From a virus, in IMG/VR virus record IMGVR_UViG_3300035659_000014, positions 1 through 57,339 of that record: DNA of 57,339 nt; one strand, 5' to 3'. Positions 7,593 to 14,996 of the stretch are shown one piece after another. A model generated the notes under the pieces. It was not told the origin of the DNA and made no database searches. It worked only from the letters and a program-made list of their open reading frames with translations. Made by a program: the position numbers and the translations under genes. Position 1 is the stretch's first letter. The number at the start of each line of letters is the position of its first letter.

Positions 7593-7707
7593 GCGAACGA
7601 GGATACACGGAGAGCGAACGATATGCAAGAGCTCATTGTAAATTCTTCGAAACACCGTTCGCTATTGGATAACCCGTGGCCGGCCAGTGGGTTACGCGAA
7701 TATTTCG
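7593..7707. promoter_or_regulatory. Divergent operator region of the lysogeny switch
   Basis: Holds GCGAACGA at 7593-7600 and 7614-7621 (21 bp apart, two helical turns), the inverse CGTTCGC at 7656-7662, the dyad TAACCC...GGGTTA around TGGCCGGCCA at 7670-7694, and the palindrome GCGAATATTTCGC at about 7695-7707. These are likely sites for the two XRE repressors; which protein binds which site is unknown. Confidence 0.5.
7600..7628 (-). promoter_or_regulatory. Early lytic promoter (for the Cro-like gene)
   Basis: Minus strand TTGCAT (7628-7623), 17-nt spacer, TATCCT (7605-7600). The predicted transcript start falls 1-3 nt before ATG 7590. Copies of GCGAACGA overlap the -10 end and sit in the spacer, well placed for repression. 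Confidence 0.55.
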
Positions 7708-7734
7708 CTCTTGCGGCGGGTTCACGACGGGTGA

Positions 7735-8181
7735 ATGATTGACGGAATGACGTTACGACAAGTGCTCGGCCGGGCGGTCAAGCGGCTGCTAGAGGACCGG
7801 CGGAAAACGCCAACCGCGCTCGCCCGCGCGATGAATCTGCCGAAGTCTCAGATGAGTGAATTTCTGGGCGACACGAAAAATGTCGCCATGCATCGTTTCG
7901 ACGTGAACGTGGTCGCCAGCTTCGTCGATCGATCGGCCGCAGACCTTTTTCTTGAGTGTGCAGCCGTCGCTGGACAACCGGATACGCGGCGCACATCCTA
8001 CATGCTGCCCTCAAGAGAGGATGCTGAGACGATGCGTGAGGTCTGGAGGCGGGTCGATCGTCGGGTGTTGTTTGCGGTAGCTGCTCTCACCCGTCAAGAG
8101 CAACGCACGCTACGATGCGAGGACGGACGGCCGCTACTTAAGGAGGAGCGGGCCCGCGAACCGCGCCGCAAAACAGGATAG
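7735..8181 (+). CDS. CI-like XRE-family lysogeny repressor
   Basis: 148 aa. The N-terminal helix-turn-helix (KTPTALARAMNLPKSQMSEFLGD, about residues 24-47) is followed by an uncharacterised C-terminal region without the Ser-Lys autocleavage peptidase of classical CI, so induction is probably not by RecA-stimulated self-cleavage. It is divergent from the Cro-like gene. Start at ATG 7735; a second ATG at 7747 is possible. It probably maintains lysogeny. Confidence 0.7.
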   Translation: MIDGMTLRQVLGRAVKRLLEDRRKTPTALARAMNLPKSQMSEFLGDTKNVAMHRFDVNVVASFVDRSAADLFLECAAVAGQPDTRRTSYMLPSREDAETMREVWRRVDRRVLFAVAALTRQEQRTLRCEDGRPLLKEERAREPRRKTG

Positions 8182-8338
8182 GGGACGTATTCTTCGGTTC
8201 GTGCCCCCCGCCACGAAACTGGTGATCGCGTTCGCACTTTTCGGATCGTAGGCAATTCGGTTTCGCCGGACTCCCCGCTCAGGAGGGTCGGCTTCGGGCG
8301 GCTCGGGGACGCCGGCGATTGGGAAAGGAAGTAGCATC

Positions 8339-8764
8339 ATGTTCTTCGCCTTCGTCGTCGCCGCGGTCCTGGTCGCGTCGCCGCAATCGAAACCGATGGA
8401 GTTCAAGGACGCCCAGATCCAGACACAGAGCGGGGACAAGACCAAGCGAGCCAGCTGCACGCTCCGCTACGAGGACGATCGACTCGTCATCGTGGTTGAC
8501 AAGAAAAAGCCGGAGAGGAACGTCACGCTCCGGTACGCAGACATCACTGCCGGAGAGTACGCCTTCGGCAAGTCGCCGCGCATCGCCGCCGCGTTGCTGC
8601 TCTCTCCGTTCTTCTTGTTTTCCAGTTCGAAAAGCCACTGGCTGACGGTGAAGACGAAGGACGACTTCGCCTTGCTGCGACTCGACAAGAGCAATTTCAA
8701 GCTGGCGATCGCCGAGCTCGAAAAACGCGCGCACATCACGGTCGCCATGCTCGGCGAACGGTGA
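8339..8764 (+). CDS. Secreted protein, putative moron
   Basis: 141 aa. Sec signal peptide (FFAFVVAAVLVASPQ), then a beta-rich domain (SCTLRYEDDRLVIVVD, NVTLRYADI), a hydrophobic patch (AALLLSPFFLFSS) and SHWLTVKTKDDFALLRLDKS, resembling bacterial PH-like/GRAM-like folds. The ribosome site is GGAAAGGAAG. It lies between the repressor and the integrase, a place where genes expressed from the prophage are common, so it may alter the lysogen's envelope. The stop overlaps the integrase GTG (GTGA). Confidence 0.65.
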   Translation: MFFAFVVAAVLVASPQSKPMEFKDAQIQTQSGDKTKRASCTLRYEDDRLVIVVDKKKPERNVTLRYADITAGEYAFGKSPRIAAALLLSPFFLFSSSKSHWLTVKTKDDFALLRLDKSNFKLAIAELEKRAHITVAMLGER

Positions 8765-9888
8765 GCGTGGGTCTGTACGCGAGAACCGATTCCCCGCACT
8801 GGTGGATGCTGCTCGAAGGCGCGCCGCCGCGTCAGAAGCGGCGCAGCACCGGCGTGCTCATCGACGCGCCAACGCCGGACCAGCGCAAGGATCAGCGCCA
8901 GCTCGCCGATCAGATCTACCACTCGGCCATGACGGATCTGGCGCGCGGCCGCGCGGGGTTCGTCCAACCGAGCGCCGGGCCGAAGTTCGCGGACTGCGCC
9001 GACTGGTACGCGAAGCACGTCATCCCGCAGCATCGCGGCGCCGAACGCGAGCGCGAACTACTGGCCACGCTGCGCGCCGGCTTCGGTCCCAGACACCTGC
9101 TCGAAATCACCGGGCAGGTTGTGGATGAATGGGCGACGACCCGGAGCGCCAAGGCCAGCTACCGCACGATCAACCGCGAGATCGATCTGCTCAAGGCCAT
9201 GCTGCGGAAGGCCGTTGAGAACGGAGAGATCACGGCCTCGCCGATCGCGGGCAGGCGGCGGTATCGCGTCCTGAAGCCGCGGCGCCGGCTGATGACCGCG
9301 CGCGAGGAAATGAAGCTGTTGGCGAAGCTAGCGCCCGACGACACGGCGATTTTCCTGCTCGCCCTCGACTCCCTGATCCGCTTCGGGGACATCCTCGATC
9401 TGCAATGGGCCGACTGGCAGGGATCGTCCGTCTACATCCGCGATCCGAAAGACCCAGTCCAGGGGGAGCCGTACGAGGTGCCGATTTCAAAGCGCGGCCA
9501 GGCGGCCCTCGAGGTCCTGCCGGTCAACGGGCCGTACCTCTTCCCGCGGCGCCGGAAGAACCGGACCGAGCATGATCGGCGGAAGGCGTACCGCCAGCGG
9601 CTCGCGCGCGCATGCAAGCAGGCCGGCATCCCGTACGGCCGGACCGCGGGCGGCCTCACGTTCCATTGGGCGACCAGGCGCACCGGTGCCACGCGGATGA
9701 TCCAGGCGGGCATCGACCCGGCCACCGTGCAGGCGGTCGGACACTGGCAGAGCCCGGCTGTCGTGCTCGGAATCTACGCGGAGGGCAACCGCCGGACAGC
9801 GCGCCGAGCGGTCGAAATCCCGGGCGGCCAATCACGCCGGAGAACACAGCCCAAAAAAGGCGTCAGAAATAGCCGAAAACGTCGATAG
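8761..9888 (+). CDS. int: Tyrosine recombinase (integrase)
   Basis: 375 aa. An N-terminal arm/core-binding region leads to a C-terminal catalytic domain with the set R207 (SLIRFGD), K244 (PISKRGQ), H302-x3-R306 (FHWATRR), H328 (VGHWQ) and nucleophile Y339 (GIYAEG). It catalyses integration and excision at attP/attB. GTG start overlaps the preceding stop. The stop lies only 3 bp before the tRNA-derived att sequence, the usual arrangement for tRNA-targeting phages. Confidence 0.95.
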   Translation: MSVGLYARTDSPHWWMLLEGAPPRQKRRSTGVLIDAPTPDQRKDQRQLADQIYHSAMTDLARGRAGFVQPSAGPKFADCADWYAKHVIPQHRGAERERELLATLRAGFGPRHLLEITGQVVDEWATTRSAKASYRTINREIDLLKAMLRKAVENGEITASPIAGRRRYRVLKPRRRLMTAREEMKLLAKLAPDDTAIFLLALDSLIRFGDILDLQWADWQGSSVYIRDPKDPVQGEPYEVPISKRGQAALEVLPVNGPYLFPRRRKNRTEHDRRKAYRQRLARACKQAGIPYGRTAGGLTFHWATRRTGATRMIQAGIDPATVQAVGHWQSPAVVLGIYAEGNRRTARRAVEIPGGQSRRRTQPKKGVRNSRKRR

Positions 9889-9891
9889 TAT

Positions 9892-9941
9892 CCGCGTTCG
9901 CAACGCGGAGGCCCGGGGTTCAAGTCCCCGGCCGTCCACCA
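9892..9941 (+). other. attP core: 3' half of a tRNA-Ala(CGC) gene
   Basis: Anticodon arm CCGCG-TTCGCAA-CGCGG (anticodon CGC), 5-nt variable loop, T arm CGGGG-TTCAAGT-CCCCG, then the acceptor 3' strand GCCGTCC, A73 and CCA. The U at position 70 and A73 are alanine identity elements (G3:U70). No 5' half is present upstream, so it is a fragment that rebuilds the host tRNA on integration. Crossover is probably in the anticodon loop. Confidence 0.85.
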
Positions 9942-10391
9942 CTCATTTTTGAGGATTTCACTCAGGAACCCGATCCGTGCACCGGCCGAGAGTACTCCGC
10001 CTGGCTCCCGCAAGCTCCGTCATTCTCACCGTTTCAATCACGCCACGGTCACGGCGCAGCGCCCTCTCCCAGATCCCCCGTCCTTGCCCCACAGCGCTGC
10101 CCTGGCTGGCCCCCAGGGACGCGATCCCCTGCTGCGCGGGTCATGGTGACGGGGCGGGAGGTCGGGGCTTGGGGAGGCGGCGCATCTAGCGTCAGTCGAT
10201 TGCCCCTAGCGGTCCTAGCCAGCGCAAGCCCTTAACACGCAATGATTTGCGTGCGGCGCCCAGCTTCCACGGGCTTGCCGTCCGCCCGGCCACCTGCATA
10301 TACATGCATAAATCCCCCGGTGTTTCGGCCCCGCAACTTGCGGATTCCCGGCGGTAGATTTTCAGCGATTTTCGTCCTGCCCCGTTTTTCC
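9942..10391. other. Non-coding attP flank and control region
   Basis: No convincing gene. It probably includes integrase arm-binding sites, but I could not define the repeats. A perfect 18-bp dyad CACGCAA-TGAT-TTGCGTG lies at 10236-10253 and looks like a repressor operator; TGCATA occurs twice near 10300. Confidence 0.5.
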
Positions 10392-10420
10392 TTGACCTAC
10401 GGCTATCTAGAGGCTATCAT
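10392..10420 (+). promoter_or_regulatory. sigma70-type promoter of the plus-strand accessory operon
   Basis: TTGACC (10392-10397), 17-nt spacer, TATCAT (10415-10420). It gives a leader of about 45 nt before the ribbon-helix-helix gene. This is the best consensus promoter I found in the window. Confidence 0.7.
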
Positions 10421-10473
10421 GTTGGGTATGGACATCAAAGACGAACCGCCAAAGCCGGAAGGAGAACGACGCA

Positions 10474-10629
10474 ATGCTCTACGCTCTCAGGAATGTGTCA
10501 GCGGAACTGTGGCGGATGGTGAAGGCGCGCGCAGCACGCGAGGGGCGGACGATTCGCGGGGTGATCCTGCTCCTCCTCCAGCACTACGTGGACCACGGCG
10601 TCCCGGGCGACCGCCGAAACAAGACATGA
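10474..10629 (+). CDS. Ribbon-helix-helix (Arc/CopG-like) protein
   Basis: 51 aa, LYALRNVSAELWRMVKARA, then AREGRTIRGVILLLLQHYV: one strand and two helices, the RHH DNA-binding pattern. Ribosome site GGAGAAC. First gene after the promoter, so it may autoregulate the operon. Its stop overlaps the HNH start as ATGA. Confidence 0.75.
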   Translation: MLYALRNVSAELWRMVKARAAREGRTIRGVILLLLQHYVDHGVPGDRRNKT

Positions 10630-10979
10630 CGAGAGTGCGGGTGCGAGTCCGAGATCTCAGATCGGGGCGCTGGGTCCGTCGGGCCCGCTTGCTGATGGAA
10701 GCGTACCTCGGCCGCCCGCTCCTTACGAACGAGGTCGTTCACCACATCAACCGCGACGTGGGCGACGACAGCCTGAGAAATCTTGTGGTGATGACAAAAT
10801 CCGGCCACAGTAGTCTCCACGCTGGGGACATGCGCTTCCACGTCCACAGCTCCATGGGCATCACGTATGGGAGAGGGATCTTGGCCTATCAGCTCTGCGC
10901 TTGTGGCGCTGGGCGGTACATCGGCGATGGCCAGATTTCCAGGTGGTGCAAATCGTCGAGTTCGTGGGGGCCCAAATAA
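10626..10979 (+). CDS. HNH endonuclease (HNH_3 type)
   Basis: 117 aa. RARLLMEAYLGRPLLTNEVV followed by HHINRDVGDDSLRNLVVMTKSGHSSLH is the HNH_3 signature. A short C-terminal zinc-like CACGAGRYIGDG follows. Coupled to the RHH gene by an ATGA overlap; the pair could travel as a mobile unit. Confidence 0.85.
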   Translation: MTRVRVRVRDLRSGRWVRRARLLMEAYLGRPLLTNEVVHHINRDVGDDSLRNLVVMTKSGHSSLHAGDMRFHVHSSMGITYGRGILAYQLCACGAGRYIGDGQISRWCKSSSSWGPK

Positions 10980-11014
10980 AAACGACGCATATGGATGGGG
11001 CAGAGGTGAGGACA

Positions 11015-11308
11015 ATGACCAGGGACCAAGCTTTCCAGACCGCCCAGATGTTCCGCGACCTCGGCGCGTCGGCTTACGCCGAGGAGAACCAGAGGGTGAT
11101 CGACCACCAGGTCGTCAGCTACTGGACGATCTCGGCCAGCCTCGTGGACGCGCGCCACGGGGTCAGCGGAGATAGCGGCCGGATCGAGGAGCCGCTCGAC
11201 GCCCAGGCCGCCCGCGCTCTCGTCGGCACGATGCGCGCCGAGATCAAGCGCCGCATCGCCAGCGTCCGCGCAAGCCGTCAGACGCAGCGCGAGCTGGACG
11301 CAGAGTGA
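11015..11308 (+). CDS. Hypothetical helical protein
   Basis: 97 aa from ATG 11015, chosen for the site GAGGTGAGGAC directly upstream. Charged, helical and alanine-rich (MTRDQAFQTAQMFRDLGASA; AARALVGTMRAEIKRRIASV). No family recognised. The leader GAGGTGAGGACnATGAC is repeated before the next gene. Confidence 0.6.
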   Translation: MTRDQAFQTAQMFRDLGASAYAEENQRVIDHQVVSYWTISASLVDARHGVSGDSGRIEEPLDAQAARALVGTMRAEIKRRIASVRASRQTQRELDAE

Positions 11309-11347
11309 CCGTAGATGGCCGCCGCGAGGCGGTCGGAGGTGAGGACG

Positions 11348-11614
11348 ATGACAACCACGACGACACGACAAATCTGGTGGGACCGCGGCGGCAATACCCC
11401 GGCGTGGCCCTGTGGCTGGTGCTGGGGCGAATGTGAGCGCGACGACGACGGCAAGATCATCGAGAGCAACAGCGGACCGCTGGCCGGCACGGACTCCGGC
11501 GACCCGACCGAACTCCACGCATACACGGACGAGGAACTCCGCGCGCTGGCGCAAGCGCAGTTCCCCAGCGAGACGTGGGCCGACGTCGAGATCGACCCCG
11601 ACCCGAAACAGTAG
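11348..11614 (+). CDS. Small acidic hypothetical protein
   Basis: 88 aa from ATG 11348 after GGAGGTGAGGAC. It contains PCGWCWGECERDDDG, a possible metal site, then acidic helices (YTDEELRALAQAQF) and an acidic end (VEIDPDPKQ). No recognised family. Confidence 0.6.
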   Translation: MTTTTTRQIWWDRGGNTPAWPCGWCWGECERDDDGKIIESNSGPLAGTDSGDPTELHAYTDEELRALAQAQFPSETWADVEIDPDPKQ

Positions 11615-11675
11615 CCCCTGCCTCGGTTGCTGGCCGCCTGGACCAGCGCGGAGATGGAGGTCGGAGGTAAGAGCG

Positions 11676-11882
11676 ATGCGGGTACACGCGCCGCGTCGTC
11701 GAATTGTAAAAATTCTGGGAGTGCAACCAGGGCGTTCTTTCGGATTGCACGGTCGAGGCGCGATCCGATGGTTTCGGCTGGAGTGTGGACACGAGATATA
11801 CGCTGACGCATCGCGTGGCGTCCCGAAACGTGGCGTGTTGGGTTGCTACCGCTGCTCCCTAATCACGACAATGGAGGACTGA
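11676..11882 (+). CDS. Small zinc-finger-like protein
   Basis: 68 aa from ATG 11676 after GGAGGTAAGAGC. It has a basic N-terminus, then ECGHEIYAD and CYRCSLITTME, giving a C-x2-H / C-x2-C arrangement. Possible nucleic-acid binding. Its AT content is slightly higher than that of the neighbours. Confidence 0.6.
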   Translation: MRVHAPRRRIVKILGVQPGRSFGLHGRGAIRWFRLECGHEIYADASRGVPKRGVLGCYRCSLITTMED

Positions 11883-11967
11883 CCCTGTATCGGCTGCTGG
11901 CCGCCCACGGGATAGCTCGCGGGCGACCGGGAGCCGGCAAAGCGCCGGACATACTGGAGAGGACCGC

Positions 11968-12411
11968 ATGACGACTCAGCCCCACACCCATTACTGCCCG
12001 CACTGCGAGCAGCAACGGCCGTGCACCGCCGCAGAGGATGGCGGATGCATCTTCCCGGCGACGTCACCCCTGACCTGCGAGCCATGCGCTGCACGTCCTA
12101 TTTCTCGGGCTGCTGCGGTCCTCGGTCGCAAGGGCGGCCGATCCACCAGTCCGGCGAAGCTCGTCGCAGCGAAGCGCAATGCTGCCTACAACGGCCGGGC
12201 CCCCCGCGTGCCGTACACGACCAGGCGCTACGGGACCCCGTTCGGGTGTGAGGGCGAGCGCAGTGAGGATGTGCCGACGCTGCGGGCGGCCGATCGCTAC
12301 GCCAGGTCCGCCCTACTCGCCGGCCAGTCACTCGACGTGCTGCGCGGGGATGAGATCATTGCGCGGTGGACGTGTGGACCGGATGGCGTTGTCGGGCGGG
12401 TGAACCTGTGA
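11968..12411 (+). CDS. Hypothetical protein with N-terminal zinc finger
   Basis: 147 aa. The N-terminus YCPHCEQQRPC...CEPC looks like a zinc-binding module. The middle AVLGRKGGRSTSPAKLVAAK is a motif common in small phage and plasmid proteins, and the C-terminus is beta-like. Ribosome site GGAGAGGACC. Unknown role. Confidence 0.65.
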   Translation: MTTQPHTHYCPHCEQQRPCTAAEDGGCIFPATSPLTCEPCAARPISRAAAVLGRKGGRSTSPAKLVAAKRNAAYNGRAPRVPYTTRRYGTPFGCEGERSEDVPTLRAADRYARSALLAGQSLDVLRGDEIIARWTCGPDGVVGRVNL

Positions 12412-12617
12412 CGCGCCGACCTTGCGCCTGGCCGGGCTGCACGAGCCGCACGTCGAGCACGAGCGTGACGCCGCGCTGCCAGCGGCACCACCGGGAATAC
12501 TGGCAGAGAGTGGTCGGCTGGATTGTCGAGACGGGGCCGCGGTGTATCCACCTGGACGCGCCGACGATGGCGGAGATGGTGGCGGCAGAACAGGAGGAAA
12601 CGGCATGCTCGCGCTGA
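12408..12617 (+). CDS. Small zinc-binding protein
   Basis: 69 aa, GTG start overlapping the previous stop as GTGA. CAWPGCTS...CQRHHREYWQ is a clear Cys/His metal-binding set near the N-terminus. It ends inside the start of the ASCH gene (13-bp overlap). Unknown function. Confidence 0.6.
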   Translation: MTRRPCAWPGCTSRTSSTSVTPRCQRHHREYWQRVVGWIVETGPRCIHLDAPTMAEMVAAEQEETACSR

Positions 12618-13006
12618 GCGTCCGTCAACCGTACGCCTGGCTGCTAGTCCACGGGATCAAGGACATCGAAAACCGAACTTGGGCCACGCGCTACCGTGGC
12701 CCGCTCCTGATCCACGCCAGCCTCTACCAGCCGAGTGAGGATGAGATTCGCAGCATCGAACGGGAATTCGGGATGCTGCTCCCCCACGTCTACGATCGCG
12801 GCGGCATCGTCGGCCAAGTCACGCTCGTCGAGTGCGCGCGAGCGAGCGACAGCCGCTGGTTCGAGGGGCCGGTCGGTTGGCGCATCACAAACGCGAGCGC
12901 GCTGCCCTTCCGCGCGTGTCGCGGGGCACTCTACCTTTTCGAACCGAACGATTCCGCCCATATCGTTCGCGCCTTGGCCACGTCCGGCCAGGTTTTCCCG
13001 ACGTAG
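12605..13006 (+). CDS. ASCH-domain protein
   Basis: 133 aa. LALSVRQPYAWLLVHGIKDIENRTW and GPLLIHAS are the ASCH (PUA-like) signature; RGGIVGQVTLVEC and FEGPVGWRITNA follow. ASCH proteins bind RNA or hydrolyse modified nucleosides such as N4-acetylcytidine, so this one could sanitise or read a modified base. Ribosome site CAGGAGGAAACGG. Its 3' end overlaps the convergent ABC-GNAT gene by 76 bp. Confidence 0.85.
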   Translation: MLALSVRQPYAWLLVHGIKDIENRTWATRYRGPLLIHASLYQPSEDEIRSIEREFGMLLPHVYDRGGIVGQVTLVECARASDSRWFEGPVGWRITNASALPFRACRGALYLFEPNDSAHIVRALATSGQVFPT

Positions 13007-14025
13007 CGGAATCCCGCCGTCAATCGCAGCGACCGCCGTTGCCTTGGCAAGCGACGCGCCCGGGTGTCCGTGCCTTTTCTCTGCGGATTGGCCAGCGAAG
13101 GCGCTCGCGTGCATGTCCAGTCGGGCGATCGCAGACGCGCCGCGATGAAGCTCGGGTGCGTCGTCGTGCTGTGGTAGGTGCCGGTCGTTGCTGCGATCAC
13201 CAGCGAGGCGACCGCGCTCGACATGGTCGCCCCAATCCCGACACCCTGAAAGTCCGGCAGACAGACCGTCCGGTGTTCGCGCCATCGCCCCCGGAACCCC
13301 ATCATGGGCAGAACCGCCGTGAACGCCACGGGCGTGTCGCGCCAGGTGGCGACGAAACAGCGCGCTCGCTCATTCAGCGCCGCGCTCAGATAGTGATGCT
13401 GACGAAAGAGTGCCCACGCCTCCACGGGACACCGCTCGACACGCAGGTCGATGGCCGGTCTCCGTTGAAGCTCCCTCCATTGAAACCGGGCCAGGTGCGG
13501 CTGGTAGATCCAGTCCGGTTGCAGCCAAGCCTCGACATCGTAGTGACAGGTCACGGCGATCAACCGCTTGCCTGCGCGCCGGACCGTCTTCGCCACGGCT
13601 GCACTCCCGATCTGAGCGACCGTTCGATCGACGACCGACGTGAATTCGTCAATCACCGCAAGGTCGGTCGTCTCTGCGAGTGTGCGAGCGATCGTCACGC
13701 GGAACTGCTCGCCGGTGCTGAGCACGACGAAGGGCCGCAACCAGGCGGGCGGCGACGAGAACCCGACCGAGGACAGTAGACTCGTGATCTCCTTGATCCC
13801 CATCGCGTCCGGGAAAGCATCGACGATGCTGCGGTCGGCGGGCCACTCGAAGTGCTCGCGCAGGTCCGCGCCAAACATCTCCCGGGCGATCGTCGATTTT
13901 CCGCAGCCCGATGGCCCGACGATCAGGCCGATGTTCCAGGGCCGCTCATCGAGCGGTAGATTCACGTCCCAGCGCTGTTCGCTTCGCTCGGCGGGCGGGA
14001 TGTCGAACAATCCTTCAAGTTGCAT
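12931..14025 (-). CDS. ABC-type ATPase fused to a GNAT/Mom-like acetyltransferase domain
   Basis: 364 aa from ATG 14025. The first half is an ABC ATPase: Walker A GPSGCGKST, signature LSTGEQFRVTIARTL, Walker B LAVIDEFTSVVD. The second half is GNAT-like: EAWALFRQHHYLSAALNE, then CLPDFQGVGIGATM (the acetyl-CoA loop) and HSTTTHPSFIAARLRS. The HHYLS segment recalls Mom-type DNA-modifying acyltransferases. No membrane partner is nearby, so it is not a transporter. It follows the ParB-like gene by 32 bp. DNA modification is an inference; no ribosome site is evident. Confidence 0.75.
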   Translation of the reverse strand: MQLEGLFDIPPAERSEQRWDVNLPLDERPWNIGLIVGPSGCGKSTIAREMFGADLREHFEWPADRSIVDAFPDAMGIKEITSLLSSVGFSSPPAWLRPFVVLSTGEQFRVTIARTLAETTDLAVIDEFTSVVDRTVAQIGSAAVAKTVRRAGKRLIAVTCHYDVEAWLQPDWIYQPHLARFQWRELQRRPAIDLRVERCPVEAWALFRQHHYLSAALNERARCFVATWRDTPVAFTAVLPMMGFRGRWREHRTVCLPDFQGVGIGATMSSAVASLVIAATTGTYHSTTTHPSFIAARLRSPDWTCTRAPSLANPQRKGTDTRARRLPRQRRSLRLTAGFRYVGKTWPDVAKARTIWAESFGSKR

Positions 14026-14057
14026 CGCGCGCGCCGTGCGGACGATCGGTGAGCTTC

Positions 14058-14636
14058 TCAGGAGACAAGCGCTCGGCACGTCAGGCCCTCCGCAAGAAAG
14101 CGATCGAGCAGAGCGTGTTGTTCGCGCTCGCCCTGGCACGTGACGACGATCAAAAACTGCTCGTGGACGTCCGCGTCCATGCTCGCGTCGGCAGGTTCCA
14201 CGCCGAGTTGTTTCAACATGCTCGCGTCGAATTCGAACGGCGTCAGGTCCAGCCCTTCGACGGCGAACTCTTTCAGAACGTCGAGATCCCACTCAGCCAA
14301 TTCTGCCGTACGGTTGTCGTACAACGCGAGCTTCGTTTTCTGTTCTGGCGTCAGACCGCGCCGCCGCACGGCGATGATCGTGTTGCCATCAGCCTCAACG
14401 ATCTTCAACTTCGTGATGCCGGCTTCTGCGGCCCCTTCGATCACGCCGTTGCCGGCCAGGATCTCGTCATTCTCATCGATGACGATCGACCGCGCCGCGC
14501 CCACCGCCCGCAGAGAATCGGAGATCATGCCGATGTTCTTCGACGTGTGCTTGCGGGCGTTGCGCGGATCGGGTTTCAGATCCTTGATGTGTGCCGGCTC
14601 GCGCCGATCCGCCGATTTCGCGGTCTTCTTCTGCAT
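14058..14636 (-). CDS. ParB/Srx-fold protein
   Basis: 192 aa. IKDLKPDPRNARKHTSKNIG, GAARSIVIDENDEILAGNGVIEGA and LYDNRTAELAEWD form the ParB/sulfiredoxin nuclease fold. No centromere-binding HTH or ParA is nearby, so plasmid-type partition is unlikely. Phage ParB-like proteins often accompany DNA-modification enzymes, and the next gene is an ABC-GNAT fusion. The C-terminus FLIVVTCQGEREQHALLDRF looks like a separate small domain. Confidence 0.85.
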   Translation of the reverse strand: MQKKTAKSADRREPAHIKDLKPDPRNARKHTSKNIGMISDSLRAVGAARSIVIDENDEILAGNGVIEGAAEAGITKLKIVEADGNTIIAVRRRGLTPEQKTKLALYDNRTAELAEWDLDVLKEFAVEGLDLTPFEFDASMLKQLGVEPADASMDADVHEQFLIVVTCQGEREQHALLDRFLAEGLTCRALVS

Positions 14637-14996
14637 CGTGGTATCCTGAACCCGCTAGCACGGCCCTCCCGCGGGGGAAGGGAAGAAGGACGGGGCACGT
14701 CCGGCCAGGACTCGACACCCCGTTCATCCCCCGCAGCTCCCCCCCACTGCCCGTCCACCTTCGGCCCGCGCCCACAGCGCCATGGTATACTCATACTCGC
14801 CTGCTGAGGGTCCGGCATACCGGGCACACTGACAGCTAAAGCGCGGTGCTCCACCGGTGCCGCCGAGTCCCCTGCCGATGGGCGGGAAACGGACAGGCGG
14901 AGAGAAGCCTAACGGCTTAGGGATGCGCTCGAATCCGCGCCGTCCGTGCAGAACGGCCAGTAGGCTCCATCCGCTCTACTGCCCGTCCGCCTCCGC
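14637..14996. other. Non-coding region, 360 bp
   Basis: No credible gene on either strand. It has a 15-bp imperfect direct repeat (ACTGCCCGTCCRCCT at 14746 and 14978), a small stem CCTAA-GCCG-TTAGG near 14912, and AGTATACC/TATACT around 14784-14791 that could be a -10 on either strand. It may hold the end of the late transcript and the promoter for the ParB unit; I could not identify a structured RNA family. Confidence 0.4.

Noticed and set aside
6233-7672. 479-codon plus-strand frame
   Set aside because: Antisense to four well-supported early genes, including HNH and Cro-like genes; no motif or ribosome site.
9866-9941. Complete host tRNA gene
   Set aside because: Upstream 26 bases contain no acceptor or D arm that could pair; only the 3' half exists, as expected of attP.
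12931-14025. ABC transporter interpretation
   Set aside because: No membrane domain or permease neighbour; fused GNAT domain and ParB-like neighbour point to DNA-related function.
14025-14292. N-terminal extension of the ABC-GNAT protein
   Set aside because: The extra residues are Arg-rich noise overlapping the ParB-like gene in another frame.
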